DNA of 64,000 nucleotides from JAFGLZ01 sp964390905 (GTDB lineage Bacteria > Planctomycetota > Phycisphaerae > UBA1845 > JAFGLZ01). Each line of letters starts with the position of its first letter. Positions within the stretch are counted from its first letter, which is position 1. This document shows positions 42,739 to 51,341 of the stretch, piece after piece. The notes below the pieces were generated by a model, which was not told where the DNA came from, ran no database searches, and was given only the letters and a program-made list of their open reading frames with translations. Where the stretch lies: contig CAYMLO010000011.1 in assembly GCA_964390905.1 (NCBI GenBank), positions 23,154-87,153 of the forward strand, in the 5' to 3' direction. Both the position numbers and the translations under genes were made by a program.

Positions 42739-44442
42739 ATGAGACCGTATCATCGATTCGCGTCTGCGCTCGTCGTAGCGGGGTCTTGCTCGGGCGGGGC
42801 GCTGTCTGCCCAGGCCGCGTCGACCGCCGCGGCCAACGCCTACAAGGGGCTGACGCCGGGCCAGTCGACCCGCCAAGACGCCCACAAGGCCCTCGGCGCC
42901 CCGGCCGAAGGGATGCATCGGGGCGAGTGCGATTGGTACCCCGTTCCCGGCGCGGCGGCGGTGACGGATCGGCTGTTCTTCGCCGGCTCGGGTAAGCTGA
43001 GGGGGGTGTCGGCCGGCTCGACGGACCCGCGGTACGCGACCCGCCAGCAGATCCTGGCCAAGCTCGGGCCCCCGGAGGCCCGCGTCCGTTTCCTGACGCA
43101 GGAGTTCCTCGACTACTCCGAGAAGGGCCTGCGGTTCATCTGCGACGCGTCGGGCAAGACGACGGGAGCTATCTACTTCTCGGCCGGCCAGCGGCGCATG
43201 CCGGCGGGGTATCCGAACGTGTTCGACCTCCGCCGTCAGCCCCCCCGACCCGGGCCGGCCCGGGCGCCGGCAGGATTCCGTGTCGGCACCGCGGAGATCA
43301 GCATCGCCCCGCAGCGTCTCGATGACATCGCCGCCGACGCCAAGAAGCATCGCTACACCGTCCACGAGGACCTGCTGGCCCGCGTGGCCATCTTCCAACA
43401 GGGCGACGACAAGATCGTGCTGATCGGGCTCGACGTGTTCGGCATGGCGCCGTGGGACCTGCGGGCGCTGCGGAAGTCGCTCGCGCGCCACGGGTTCGAC
43501 AAGGTGATCCTGGCGATGAGCCACACGCACGCGAACGTGGACACGATCGGGTTCTATGGCTACTACCCCAAGGCGTACGCGCAGCACATCGTTCGCCAGA
43601 CGGAGCGCGTCGTGTTGGCTGCGGCCAAGGACATGAAACCCGTCAAGGTGCTCAAGACGGGCATGGTCGAGATGCCGCTGGCCGGCGGTCGCGTGGTGGA
43701 TTTGGTCTGGAACGGCCGGGACCCCGGGCTGGTCGACCCGGCGGTGTCGCTGATCCAGGCGATCGGCGAGGACGACCGGCCCATCGTCAACGTCATCCAT
43801 CTGGCCTGTCATCCGGAGGTTATCCGACTCCGCGACACGTATGGATTGTCGCCCGACTACGTCGGCACGCTCTGCAAGGAGGTCCGCCGTCAACTCGGCG
43901 GTCAGCCGGTCTTCCTGAACGGCGCGCTGGGCGGCATGCTGACGCCGGACGCCCGGGAGCGGGGGTATGCGTCGGCCGTGGCGATGGGCAAGGGCTTCGC
44001 CCGGTTCGTCGTCCAGGCCGCCGCGGCCGCGACGCCGGTCTCGTCCTACGACCTGTGGCTCCATCGCCGGCCCGTCGAGTATCCGGTGACGGCCAAGGCG
44101 ATCCTCAAGTTCCTCCAGAACGCCCCAGGTCCCGTGGACCTCGTCAAGGGGCGGGTCCGCACCGAGATGAACGCGGTCTGGATCGGCGACGTTCAGATGA
44201 TCACCGTGCCGGGCGAGCTGCTGCCCGAGCTCGGCTTCCAGATCATGTCGAAGATGACGGGCAAGCTCCGCCTCATCGTCGGGCTGGCCAACGACGAGTT
44301 GGGCTACCTCATCCCCAGCTACGACTTCCGCGCGGGTCAGTACGAGGAGCGAACCGGTCCCGGGGCGGCGGGCGGCGCGATCACGCGGGCCGTCGGGTTG
44401 GAGCTGGCGCCGTTGGGGCCGGCGACCCCCAAGCAGCAATGA
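42739..44442 (+). CDS. Neutral/alkaline ceramidase-like secreted protein
   Basis: 567 residues from ATG at 42739, with AGGAGAAGG upstream. The signal peptide ends near AQAAS (residue 27). Residues about 30-160 form an N-terminal domain not usual for the family. From about 175, FRVGTAEISIAP and ILAMSHTHANVDT match the neutral/alkaline non-lysosomal ceramidase N-terminal domain, including the His residues of the zinc site. NVIHLACHPEV and LNGALGGMLTPDA continue the fold. Many environmental members are not ceramidases, so the amide substrate is uncertain. It is followed 14 bp later by another exported protein. Confidence 0.82.
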   Translation: MRPYHRFASALVVAGSCSGGALSAQAASTAAANAYKGLTPGQSTRQDAHKALGAPAEGMHRGECDWYPVPGAAAVTDRLFFAGSGKLRGVSAGSTDPRYATRQQILAKLGPPEARVRFLTQEFLDYSEKGLRFICDASGKTTGAIYFSAGQRRMPAGYPNVFDLRRQPPRPGPARAPAGFRVGTAEISIAPQRLDDIAADAKKHRYTVHEDLLARVAIFQQGDDKIVLIGLDVFGMAPWDLRALRKSLARHGFDKVILAMSHTHANVDTIGFYGYYPKAYAQHIVRQTERVVLAAAKDMKPVKVLKTGMVEMPLAGGRVVDLVWNGRDPGLVDPAVSLIQAIGEDDRPIVNVIHLACHPEVIRLRDTYGLSPDYVGTLCKEVRRQLGGQPVFLNGALGGMLTPDARERGYASAVAMGKGFARFVVQAAAAATPVSSYDLWLHRRPVEYPVTAKAILKFLQNAPGPVDLVKGRVRTEMNAVWIGDVQMITVPGELLPELGFQIMSKMTGKLRLIVGLANDELGYLIPSYDFRAGQYEERTGPGAAGGAITRAVGLELAPLGPATPKQQ

Positions 44443-44456
44443 GAGGGACATCAGAG

Positions 44457-45326
44457 ATGGCGGTGCGTTTCGCGACGTGTGTGTCGGGTGGACGGAGCTG
44501 GACACGCCTGGCGGTCGTCGTGATGACGGCCGCCGTCACGACGGGGGTGTGCCACGGTGAGGAGGACGCCTTGCGCCTATCGTGGAAGCGGGACATCCTG
44601 ACGATCCGGTCGGACCGCCTGCCTGGCGGGAAGGTCGACGTGTGGTATCTGGAGGCCTTCTGCCGGCGGGGCAGCACCGACCGGGACTGGCGACAGACCG
44701 TCATCCCGTTCAAAACCCAGCAGGTGGCAGCCGACCCGGTGGGGCGGTGGGTGAAGCTCGAGACCGTCGTCGATGGGAAGGTCGAGATCAGTCACGAGAT
44801 CCGCAGCGGCACGGACGAGGTGGCCTTCAAGCTGGAGCTGGTCAACAAGAGCGCCCAGCCCGTCGACGTCGACTGGGCCCAGCCGTGCATGCGCGTCGGC
44901 GCGTTCACCGGGCGGGGTCAGGACGACTACTTCGAGAAGTGCTTCATCTTCACCGAGAAAGGCCTGGTCCGCATGCACCAGACGCATCGCGAGACCCGCG
45001 CCCGGTACGTGCCCGGGCAGGTGTACGTCCCGAAGGGCATCGACCTGAACGACGTGAACCCCCGGCCCATCAGCAAGACGCGGCCCGTCAACGGACTGGT
45101 AGGCTGCTTCTCGGCCGACGAGAGGATGATCCTCGCGATGGCGTGGGACCACACGCAGGAGCTCTTCCAGGGGGTGATCGTCTGTATCCACAGCGATTTT
45201 CGCATCGGCGGGCTGAAGGCGGGCGAGCGGAAGCGGCTGCGGGGGAAGATCTACCTGGTCCCGAACGACGTCGAGAAACTGCTCGACCGGTACCGACGGG
45301 ATTTCCCGCCCGGCCCTCGCTTCTGA
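44457..45326 (+). CDS. Secreted beta-rich hypothetical protein
   Basis: 289 residues from ATG at 44457. Residues 1-34 form a signal peptide. The mature part is rich in beta-strand-like segments (WVKLETVVDGKVEISHEIRSG, VAFKLELVNKSAQPVDVDWAQPCMRVG) and ends with PNDVEKLLDRYRRDFP. I do not recognise the family. It starts 14 bp after the ceramidase-like gene and precedes the large Asp-box gene by 48 bp, so the three likely form an operon of exported proteins. Confidence 0.75.
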   Translation: MAVRFATCVSGGRSWTRLAVVVMTAAVTTGVCHGEEDALRLSWKRDILTIRSDRLPGGKVDVWYLEAFCRRGSTDRDWRQTVIPFKTQQVAADPVGRWVKLETVVDGKVEISHEIRSGTDEVAFKLELVNKSAQPVDVDWAQPCMRVGAFTGRGQDDYFEKCFIFTEKGLVRMHQTHRETRARYVPGQVYVPKGIDLNDVNPRPISKTRPVNGLVGCFSADERMILAMAWDHTQELFQGVIVCIHSDFRIGGLKAGERKRLRGKIYLVPNDVEKLLDRYRRDFPPGPRF

Positions 45327-45374
45327 TCGTGCGGAATGCTCGCTGTTGGGGCGCGTCTCGAAAGGGAGCAGCCG

Positions 45375-48203
45375 ATGCCTGTAGGAATCGCCGATCACCT
45401 TACTATCGTCGGACGCCTTCGGAAGGCCGGACGGGCGCTGGCGGCCGTCATCCTGGCGTTCGCGACACCGGGCATGGGAGCCGAGCCACCCGAGCGCATT
45501 GTCGCGGTGCGCGACAAGGACGGCCTGATCCAGGTCCTCGACGGAAGCGGGAAGGTCGAGCGGTCGTTCGGCGCCGTCGTGACGGTCACGGCGCGAGGGG
45601 CGTCGGCGGAACGCCCGAACACCCGGGTCGCCGTCGGCGACGTGCTGGGGTTGCGCTCGCCGCAGGTCTTGACCGCGGTGCAGGATTCCATCGACCCGTG
45701 TCGGCGGATCTACGACCCGCACAGCGGACGGTGTCTGACGATGGGATGGTCCAAGGAGGGACGACACGCCCTGGACGTCTCTGCATGCAAGGCCGGGGCG
45801 CTGACCGTCAATGAGAAGCGGAACGCTGCGGGCGAGCCGACCGGATCCTACTGGAACTGCTATGACGTCCGGAAGAACGACCGCGTGTTCCACACCGAAT
45901 GGACGACGGACGCCGTCGCCATCGCGGCCGGGGAGCTCGATGCCGGCAGCGCGGGCGATGAGGTCGCCACGGTGACGCGGGCGGGCAAGATCCAGATCTG
46001 GGACACCGCCGCGAAGGACAAGGATCCCGTCGTGCTGCGCGACGTCATGCAGGGCCAGGTGAGGCACACGGACGTGGCGATCGGGGACGTCCTGCCGGGC
46101 GGCGGGGCCGAAGTCGTTGCCGCCGCAGAAGACGGCAGGATCCGCATCTACCGATCGGCGACGGGCAAGCTGCTGACCACGCTTGACGTGCGCGAGCCGG
46201 TCCGTCGGGTGGGCGTGGGGGACGTTCACACGGACCCGGGCGTGGAGATTCTGGCAGTGACGCGGGGCAAGGGCGACGTCCTGGCCACAAATGCGCGCGG
46301 CGCCGTGGTGCTGAGGATCAAGGCGACCCCGGGATCCCCGTTTGTCGACGTGGCCGCCATCGGACAGATCAAGCCTGCGGGGGACCTGACGGGGGTGACC
46401 TACGGATTCCAGTTCGGACCCGTCAGCGAGATTCGCAAGGGCAAGGGCGGCGACGTGCCGTGGCGGGTGGAGGCGCTGACGTTCGAAAACGGCGGGGCGG
46501 GGCTGCTGAAGGCCTATGCCTGCCTGTTCACGATTCGCAACTACTGGGCGTATGGCTGCTTCTCGTCCAAGACCCGCTGCGAGCTGCCCGGCAAGCTGTT
46601 TCGGGCGCGGGCCTCCGGGAAGGAGGGCGATCGGCATCACTTCCTGACCCCCGCCTGTTGGGGGGCGGTCAATCGGTACCGGATGGTCGACGGTCGTCTG
46701 TACGTCGCCTGGCGTGTGCGGGCGCCGCGGGCTTGGGTCGAGGGAGGGCGCTTCTCGTGCGTGCGTCCGTCCCGTGGGCCGTGGGAGGTGTGGTGCAACC
46801 TGGACAAGGGCGGCAAGGCGGTGTGGACCGTCGAGGTGTTGCGGGACGGTCGCTCGGTCGAGGAACACGTTCAGGTGGCCCCGCAGGCGGACGGGTGGTT
46901 TGACGTCCAACTGACCGCCGACCCCGGCGCGCTGACGCTCCAGGTCAGCGGCGAACGGCGAGGCCGCTTCGCCCACGACGCCTACGCTGAGCCGTTCTAC
47001 ATTCAGTTCGGCAGCAAGCAGTCGCAGCCTGGCGGCGGCGAGGTGGTCAGCGAGTACCGCGAGGTGTTCGTCGATTCGAAGTCGTACCCGTACCAGGGCG
47101 TCGCGGTTGCCGAAGGGCCCGAAGACATCAGGCCCCAGGACCGCGCCGTCGTCGGATACGTCCACAAAGCCGCGCCGAAGGACCCCCGCGTGTCCGAGGG
47201 CGACCTCATCGTCACCCGGGACGGGCATCTCCTGGCCGTCTACTCGCACTACTACGCCGGTGTAGGCTACGACGGGTCGCCGGCCCGGCTGGTCGGGCGG
47301 ATCTCCAAAGACGGCGGCAAGACGTGGTCCGCCCCCTGGACGGTGGCCGACCGGGATGCGGGGTCGCACGGCAACGTCATGTCGGTCAGCCTGCTCCGCG
47401 GCCGGAACGGCGACCTGCTGATGGCCTACTACGACAAGGCCCCCGACATGCCCGCCAAGGGCATGGTCCTCCGCCGCTCGTCCGACGAGGGCAAGACGTG
47501 GAGCAAACGGGTCGTCGTCACGCCGACGGACCGCCCGAACCGCCACAGCGCCAACAACGCCTGCCTGACCCGCCTGACCCGCGGTCGGATCGTACTGGCC
47601 ACGCGCGAGTACGTGGGCGGGATCCGCTGGCCCTACGCGTGCATCTCCGACGACGACGGCCGGACCTGGCGGGCGGGCAACCACGTGCCCGACCCCGGCC
47701 TGACGCCGTACCAGAAGTCGCATCAGAACGTCAACGAGCCGAGCATCTGTGAGCTCACCGACGGGGGACTGCTGATGACGATGCGGTCCATCGCGGGCGG
47801 GCAGTTCTTCGCGTGGTCGAGCGATCAGGGCGAGACCTGGAGCAAGCCCGTCCTGTCGCCGCTCCGAGGAACCTGTTCGCCGGCCATCCTGCGTCGGATC
47901 CCCAACAGCCGCGACATCCTGGCCGTGTGGACCTACGGCTACGCCGGCCGGACGCCGCTGGTCAGCGCGATCTCCAGCGACGGCGGACGGACGTGGAAGC
48001 ACCTGAAGCTCGTCGAGCAGAGCGAGTACCACGGGTACTGCTATGGCGCCTGCACGTTTGTCGGCGACCGGGTCGTGCTGGCCTACATGCACTTTCCGAT
48101 GTTCAGCTCGCTGTTCCGTTTCGAGGTCGAGCCGGGCTACATCGACCTGCGGTTCGTCTCGCTGCCGATCAAGTGGTTCTATCGGAACCCGCGCGGCAAG
48201 TAG
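45375..48203 (+). CDS. Large exported two-propeller protein with C-terminal sialidase-like Asp-box domain
   Basis: 942 residues from ATG at 45375, with GGGAG upstream. A signal-like segment spans about 18-37. Residues about 38-310 contain repeats of the form (V/I)AxGDVxxxxxxEVxxVxxxGxIxIW, suggesting an FG-GAP or WD-like propeller. Residues about 350-590 look like a LamG/concanavalin-type domain. The last 330 residues hold five Asp-boxes (SKDGGKTW, SSDEGKTW, SDDDGRTW, SSDQGETW, SSDGGRTW), a complete sialidase-type propeller. It is probably a surface or secreted glycan-degrading or binding protein. Confidence 0.85.
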   Translation: MPVGIADHLTIVGRLRKAGRALAAVILAFATPGMGAEPPERIVAVRDKDGLIQVLDGSGKVERSFGAVVTVTARGASAERPNTRVAVGDVLGLRSPQVLTAVQDSIDPCRRIYDPHSGRCLTMGWSKEGRHALDVSACKAGALTVNEKRNAAGEPTGSYWNCYDVRKNDRVFHTEWTTDAVAIAAGELDAGSAGDEVATVTRAGKIQIWDTAAKDKDPVVLRDVMQGQVRHTDVAIGDVLPGGGAEVVAAAEDGRIRIYRSATGKLLTTLDVREPVRRVGVGDVHTDPGVEILAVTRGKGDVLATNARGAVVLRIKATPGSPFVDVAAIGQIKPAGDLTGVTYGFQFGPVSEIRKGKGGDVPWRVEALTFENGGAGLLKAYACLFTIRNYWAYGCFSSKTRCELPGKLFRARASGKEGDRHHFLTPACWGAVNRYRMVDGRLYVAWRVRAPRAWVEGGRFSCVRPSRGPWEVWCNLDKGGKAVWTVEVLRDGRSVEEHVQVAPQADGWFDVQLTADPGALTLQVSGERRGRFAHDAYAEPFYIQFGSKQSQPGGGEVVSEYREVFVDSKSYPYQGVAVAEGPEDIRPQDRAVVGYVHKAAPKDPRVSEGDLIVTRDGHLLAVYSHYYAGVGYDGSPARLVGRISKDGGKTWSAPWTVADRDAGSHGNVMSVSLLRGRNGDLLMAYYDKAPDMPAKGMVLRRSSDEGKTWSKRVVVTPTDRPNRHSANNACLTRLTRGRIVLATREYVGGIRWPYACISDDDGRTWRAGNHVPDPGLTPYQKSHQNVNEPSICELTDGGLLMTMRSIAGGQFFAWSSDQGETWSKPVLSPLRGTCSPAILRRIPNSRDILAVWTYGYAGRTPLVSAISSDGGRTWKHLKLVEQSEYHGYCYGACTFVGDRVVLAYMHFPMFSSLFRFEVEPGYIDLRFVSLPIKWFYRNPRGK

Positions 48204-48227
48204 GACCGTCCCAACGAACGTGATGTG

Positions 48228-48386
48228 ATGCTATCGAGACAACGGCTGGTCTGGACGATTGCCCCCGGCCAGGCCGGCACCACCATCGATCGCCACATGA
48301 CGCCCCCGAACCAGGCCGTCCACATCGACACCGTCATGCGCCGCCACGACGCCCTGAACGCGGCGTGCCGATACCGGAGCGAGTGA
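48228..48386 (+). CDS. Possible 52-residue ORF, low support
   Basis: ATG at 48228 opens a frame with coding-like third-position GC. It ends at TGA 48384-48386 and contains TIDRHMTPPNQAVHIDTVMR. No ribosome-binding site or recognised domain is present. It may be a gene fragment. The remainder of 48204-48536 holds one palindrome. Confidence 0.25.
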   Translation: MLSRQRLVWTIAPGQAGTTIDRHMTPPNQAVHIDTVMRRHDALNAACRYRSE

Positions 48387-48438
48387 CCGTCATACTGGTG
48401 GTCTGTAGACCCGACCTACGCGCTGGATCGCCCCCCGC

Positions 48439-48487
48439 GGCATGGGCATCTTGCCCATGAACTTCCACGGGCAAGATGCCCGTGCCA
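48439..48487. repeat. GGGCATCTTGCCC-type palindrome, copy 1
   Basis: GGCATGGGCATCTTGCCCATG faces CACGGGCAAGATGCCCGTGCC across a short centre. Other copies are at 50919, 51130 and 54568. Confidence 0.8.
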
Positions 48488-48536
48488 CGTTGCTCGGTTC
48501 CGTCTCTCGGACGACCTGGACTGTTCGATCCTTGCT

Positions 48537-49250
48537 CTACGTAGCTTGGGGAATCTCGGCGTCTCCCGCCAACGCGTCCTTTGACCGCGCGTCAATGTGT
48601 CTCAACCTTGCGGTGTCCCCGCCCTTCTCGGTGAAGCGTTTCTTCACGAGCTCGGCGACCTTTCTGCATATCGGCTTGTGCTCCACTGTGATGTAGACCC
48701 GCGGCAACCTGGGTTCCTCCTCTCTCTCCTCTTCTTCAAACGTCAGCCATCCCCAAGATGCGTAGTGATCGAGAGCAATCAGGTGGGGCGTATAGAGGCT
48801 ACCATCGCAGTAGTCAATCTTGTGGGTCACTAGGACGTCATATGCGTGTTCCTCCGCATAGCAGACAAGGGTCCCTGCTATCTTGATCGCGGCGTCTGCC
48901 ATCGTGTCCAGATCGATCGTGGACGCCAGGAAATTCAGGAGGCACTCGCTAGGGGTATCGGTGGTCCACGTCTCGAACTGAGCATATAGCTCTGAGCGAT
49001 ACGCCTTGACCTCATCAACTGTGAACCCCTTGCTCTGGCTTGTTCTCCCGTCGTACTCGTCGTGGTGGTCAAAACAGAGGAAGGCGAGGTTGCTTCGGTC
49101 GTTATTGCCAGGATCTCCATCGAGATGAGCGATTTGCCCTTTCTTCACAGTGTCGTCTCGCTTCAGGCCGAAACAGATGCAGCATCGCCGACGGCTCAGA
49201 ACAAGCACCTCTGCCTGCACTGCGTCGCGTGTCTTCTTCCTCTTGCCCAC
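48537..49250 (-). CDS. HNH-endonuclease-like protein
   Basis: 237 residues from a GTG start. The N-terminal third holds an HNH-type zinc motif: RRCCICFG (CxxC near 23-26), IAHLDGDPGNN (His42, Asn50), LCFDHHDEYD (Cys59, His62-His63). The remaining 150 residues are acidic, with no recognised fold. HNH proteins of this form cut DNA and are often associated with mobile or defence loci, but no partner gene is adjacent. Codon usage looks less GC-extreme than in its neighbours, which fits acquisition by transfer. Confidence 0.7.
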   Translation of the reverse strand: MGKRKKTRDAVQAEVLVLSRRRCCICFGLKRDDTVKKGQIAHLDGDPGNNDRSNLAFLCFDHHDEYDGRTSQSKGFTVDEVKAYRSELYAQFETWTTDTPSECLLNFLASTIDLDTMADAAIKIAGTLVCYAEEHAYDVLVTHKIDYCDGSLYTPHLIALDHYASWGWLTFEEEEREEEPRLPRVYITVEHKPICRKVAELVKKRFTEKGGDTARLRHIDARSKDALAGDAEIPQAT

Positions 49251-49373
49251 AGCTTCTTCCTCCGCTTCAGGACTTCGAGGGGTCGATCGCTTCGCTCCAT
49301 CTTCTCGCCTGCCGCGCGGGGCCTTCAGATGAAGGCGGGTGGCGAATCACCTACTCGCACACGACTGTAGCAC

Positions 49374-50882
49374 TCACTCGCCATCGCCCCAGCCGCGGGG
49401 TTCCTGCTTGCTTTTCGGCTCGAACCGTCGCGACGTGGCGTAGACGTGGACGTTTGTGCCGCGGATGCCGTCGCGGAAGGATCGGTCTTTGACCACCACG
49501 TGCTCCTGGGTCCACAGCCGGTGCAGCGTCTTGCCCTCGAGGGCGGCGGGCAGGCCCTTCATCGCAAACGACAGGCCGTGCGGCGTCTCGTTGACGGCGA
49601 TCAGGACGTGGTCGTCGCCGACCTGCTTGGCCATCACGCAGATACCCCCGCCGTCGATCGAGCCGAACGTCTTGTCCGACACGGCCTCGGGCGACGGGCT
49701 GATCGAGGGGGCGACCAGCGCCGGCTCGAGCGCGCTGAGCTCGCCGGCCAGCCGCAGCAGGTCCTTCCAGAGCGCAGAATCCTTCTCGATGTAGGCCGTC
49801 CCCCAGTACATGATGGCGTTGGCGCCGTGCACGATGGCGTCGAAGGCCATGAACTGCGATTCGCGATACTTGGGCCGCCGGCCGATGCCGATCTCGGCCG
49901 GGTGTCTTCGGGCTGACTCGTGAATGTCCCGCCAGCCGAAGCCCTGCAGCACCATCGCGCAGGCCTTGCCCGGCGCGGCCGCCCGCATCCGCTCGGTGTA
50001 GTCGCCGACGCAGGTCAGTCGCTGCACGGGCAGATCGCTGTGTCCCGGGGCGTGCTGGACGGGGACGGGATAGATGTCGCAGCCGGCCATGTCCGCCGCA
50101 CGGTTGAAGAACTGCATCGATTGGATGCTGTTCCGCGGCGCGTGGTTGAGCCAGATGAGGTGACGGGGGTCGGCCTGCCGGACGGCCTGCATGCCGCGGG
50201 TCATCCCCTCGCCGACGCGACGGGCGACCTCTGCCCGGTCGGCCATCCGCGCCGCCGGCTGCGGCGGCTTGGCGCCGAGGCGCTTCCACAACGCGGCCCG
50301 TTCGGCGTCGAAGGCCTCCCACAGGCCGCGAGCCATGAGCTTCTTGCAGCGATCCGCCATCCGCCGCAGCGCCGCCTCTTCGTCGGAACCGCCGCTCCCC
50401 GCCGCCTTGGCCTTCTCGATGGCCGCGTCGACGGCGGGAAACTCCTTGGATCCGAAGTAGTTCAGGTGGTTGATGTACCACACGTTCCACAGCGCCTCGT
50501 CCGGCCCCTCCCAGATCAGCAGCGCGGGATGATCCTTCAGCGCGTTGACCGTCTTGCAGAGCCGGTCCCGGGCCGCGGCGGAATCGTCGCGCAGGTTCAG
50601 CGCGCCCCCAAGGTTGACCCAGGCCTTCACGCCGTGCGCGTGCAACCGGTCGAGCGACTTCTTGCTCGCGCCGGCATGGATCAGGTTGAAGCCGGCCTCG
50701 ACCGCCTGTTTCAGGACGGCGTCGTCCTTCGGGTTCTCATAGAGCCCGAGCAGGAACCGCGGCCTCCCATCGACGATGGCCATGTGATTGGACGTCAACA
50801 GCGGCTCGGCCGCGGCCGACCCCGCGCTCAAGCACGCAATGACGATCGCACCGCATCGCGCCGAGATCCCAACCCGCATCAT
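49374..50882 (-). CDS. Secreted glycosidase-like TIM-barrel protein
   Basis: 502 residues. ATG at 50882 has GGGAGG six bases upstream, and a signal peptide ends near SAAAEP (residue 26). The barrel-like part shows FLLGLYENP, GFNLIHAGAS, LLIWEGPDEALW (a candidate acid residue after strand 4), HLIWLNHAP and ANAIMYWGTAYIEKDS. The C-terminal 110 residues form a beta domain. The sequence family recalls unclassified planctomycete glycoside hydrolases, but no defined GH family is recognisable. Export and layout suggest polysaccharide turnover. Confidence 0.72.
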   Translation of the reverse strand: MMRVGISARCGAIVIACLSAGSAAAEPLLTSNHMAIVDGRPRFLLGLYENPKDDAVLKQAVEAGFNLIHAGASKKSLDRLHAHGVKAWVNLGGALNLRDDSAAARDRLCKTVNALKDHPALLIWEGPDEALWNVWYINHLNYFGSKEFPAVDAAIEKAKAAGSGGSDEEAALRRMADRCKKLMARGLWEAFDAERAALWKRLGAKPPQPAARMADRAEVARRVGEGMTRGMQAVRQADPRHLIWLNHAPRNSIQSMQFFNRAADMAGCDIYPVPVQHAPGHSDLPVQRLTCVGDYTERMRAAAPGKACAMVLQGFGWRDIHESARRHPAEIGIGRRPKYRESQFMAFDAIVHGANAIMYWGTAYIEKDSALWKDLLRLAGELSALEPALVAPSISPSPEAVSDKTFGSIDGGGICVMAKQVGDDHVLIAVNETPHGLSFAMKGLPAALEGKTLHRLWTQEHVVVKDRSFRDGIRGTNVHVYATSRRFEPKSKQEPRGWGDGE

Positions 50883-50918
50883 GGTCTGCCTCCCATCGAA
50901 AGGCCAAGCGCTCCTGTA

Positions 50919-50965
50919 GCACGGGCGTCTCGCCCGTGAGCCCATGGGCAAGATGCCCATGCCAC
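50919..50965. repeat. GGGCATCTTGCCC-type palindrome, copy 2
   Basis: GCACGGGCGTCTCGCCCGTG and CATGGGCAAGATGCCCATG. It directly abuts the branched element that follows. Confidence 0.8.
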
Positions 50966-51127
50966 GAGGGGTGCCCCGTCCTTTTCGAGTGGCCGCGGAA
51001 CGCGGACGCTCGAAAAGGGTGGGGGACGGAATGGCCAGCGAACTACTCCCTACAGCGCGATTCCGTCCCCCACCCTTTGCTCCCCCTCGCGTCCCGCGAG
51101 GGAGAGCAAAGGATGGGGCACCCCATT
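50966..51127. repeat. Branched palindromic element, copy 4
   Basis: The outer arms GAGGGGTGCCCCGTCC and GGATGGGGCACCCC enclose three hairpins: CTTTTCGAG/CTCGAAAAG, GTGGGGGACGGAAT/ATTCCGTCCCCCAC, and TTTGCTCCCCCTCGCG/CGCGAGGGAGAGCAAA. This is the most complete copy. Confidence 0.88.
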
Positions 51128-51129
51128 CT

Positions 51130-51177
51130 GGCACGGGCGTCTCGCCCGTGAGTCCATGGGCGAGACGCCCATGCCAC
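51130..51177. repeat. GGGCATCTTGCCC-type palindrome, copy 3
   Basis: GGCACGGGCGTCTCGCCCGTG and CATGGGCGAGACGCCCATG. It lies immediately right of branched element copy 4. Beyond it, to 51341, nothing is seen. Confidence 0.8.
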
Positions 51178-51341
51178 GTACCTCCTCGGCCCTATAGACC
51201 CAAAGGCGAATCGTGTCAACGTCTTGATGCGCTGAGCAACATCGAGGGATGGATGTCCCGCGCCGAGCCGCGCGCGCATACAGCCCGCGCTCGGTCAGTC
51301 GAAAACATCCGACTGACCCGCGGGCCCTGGTGGGAGGATGA

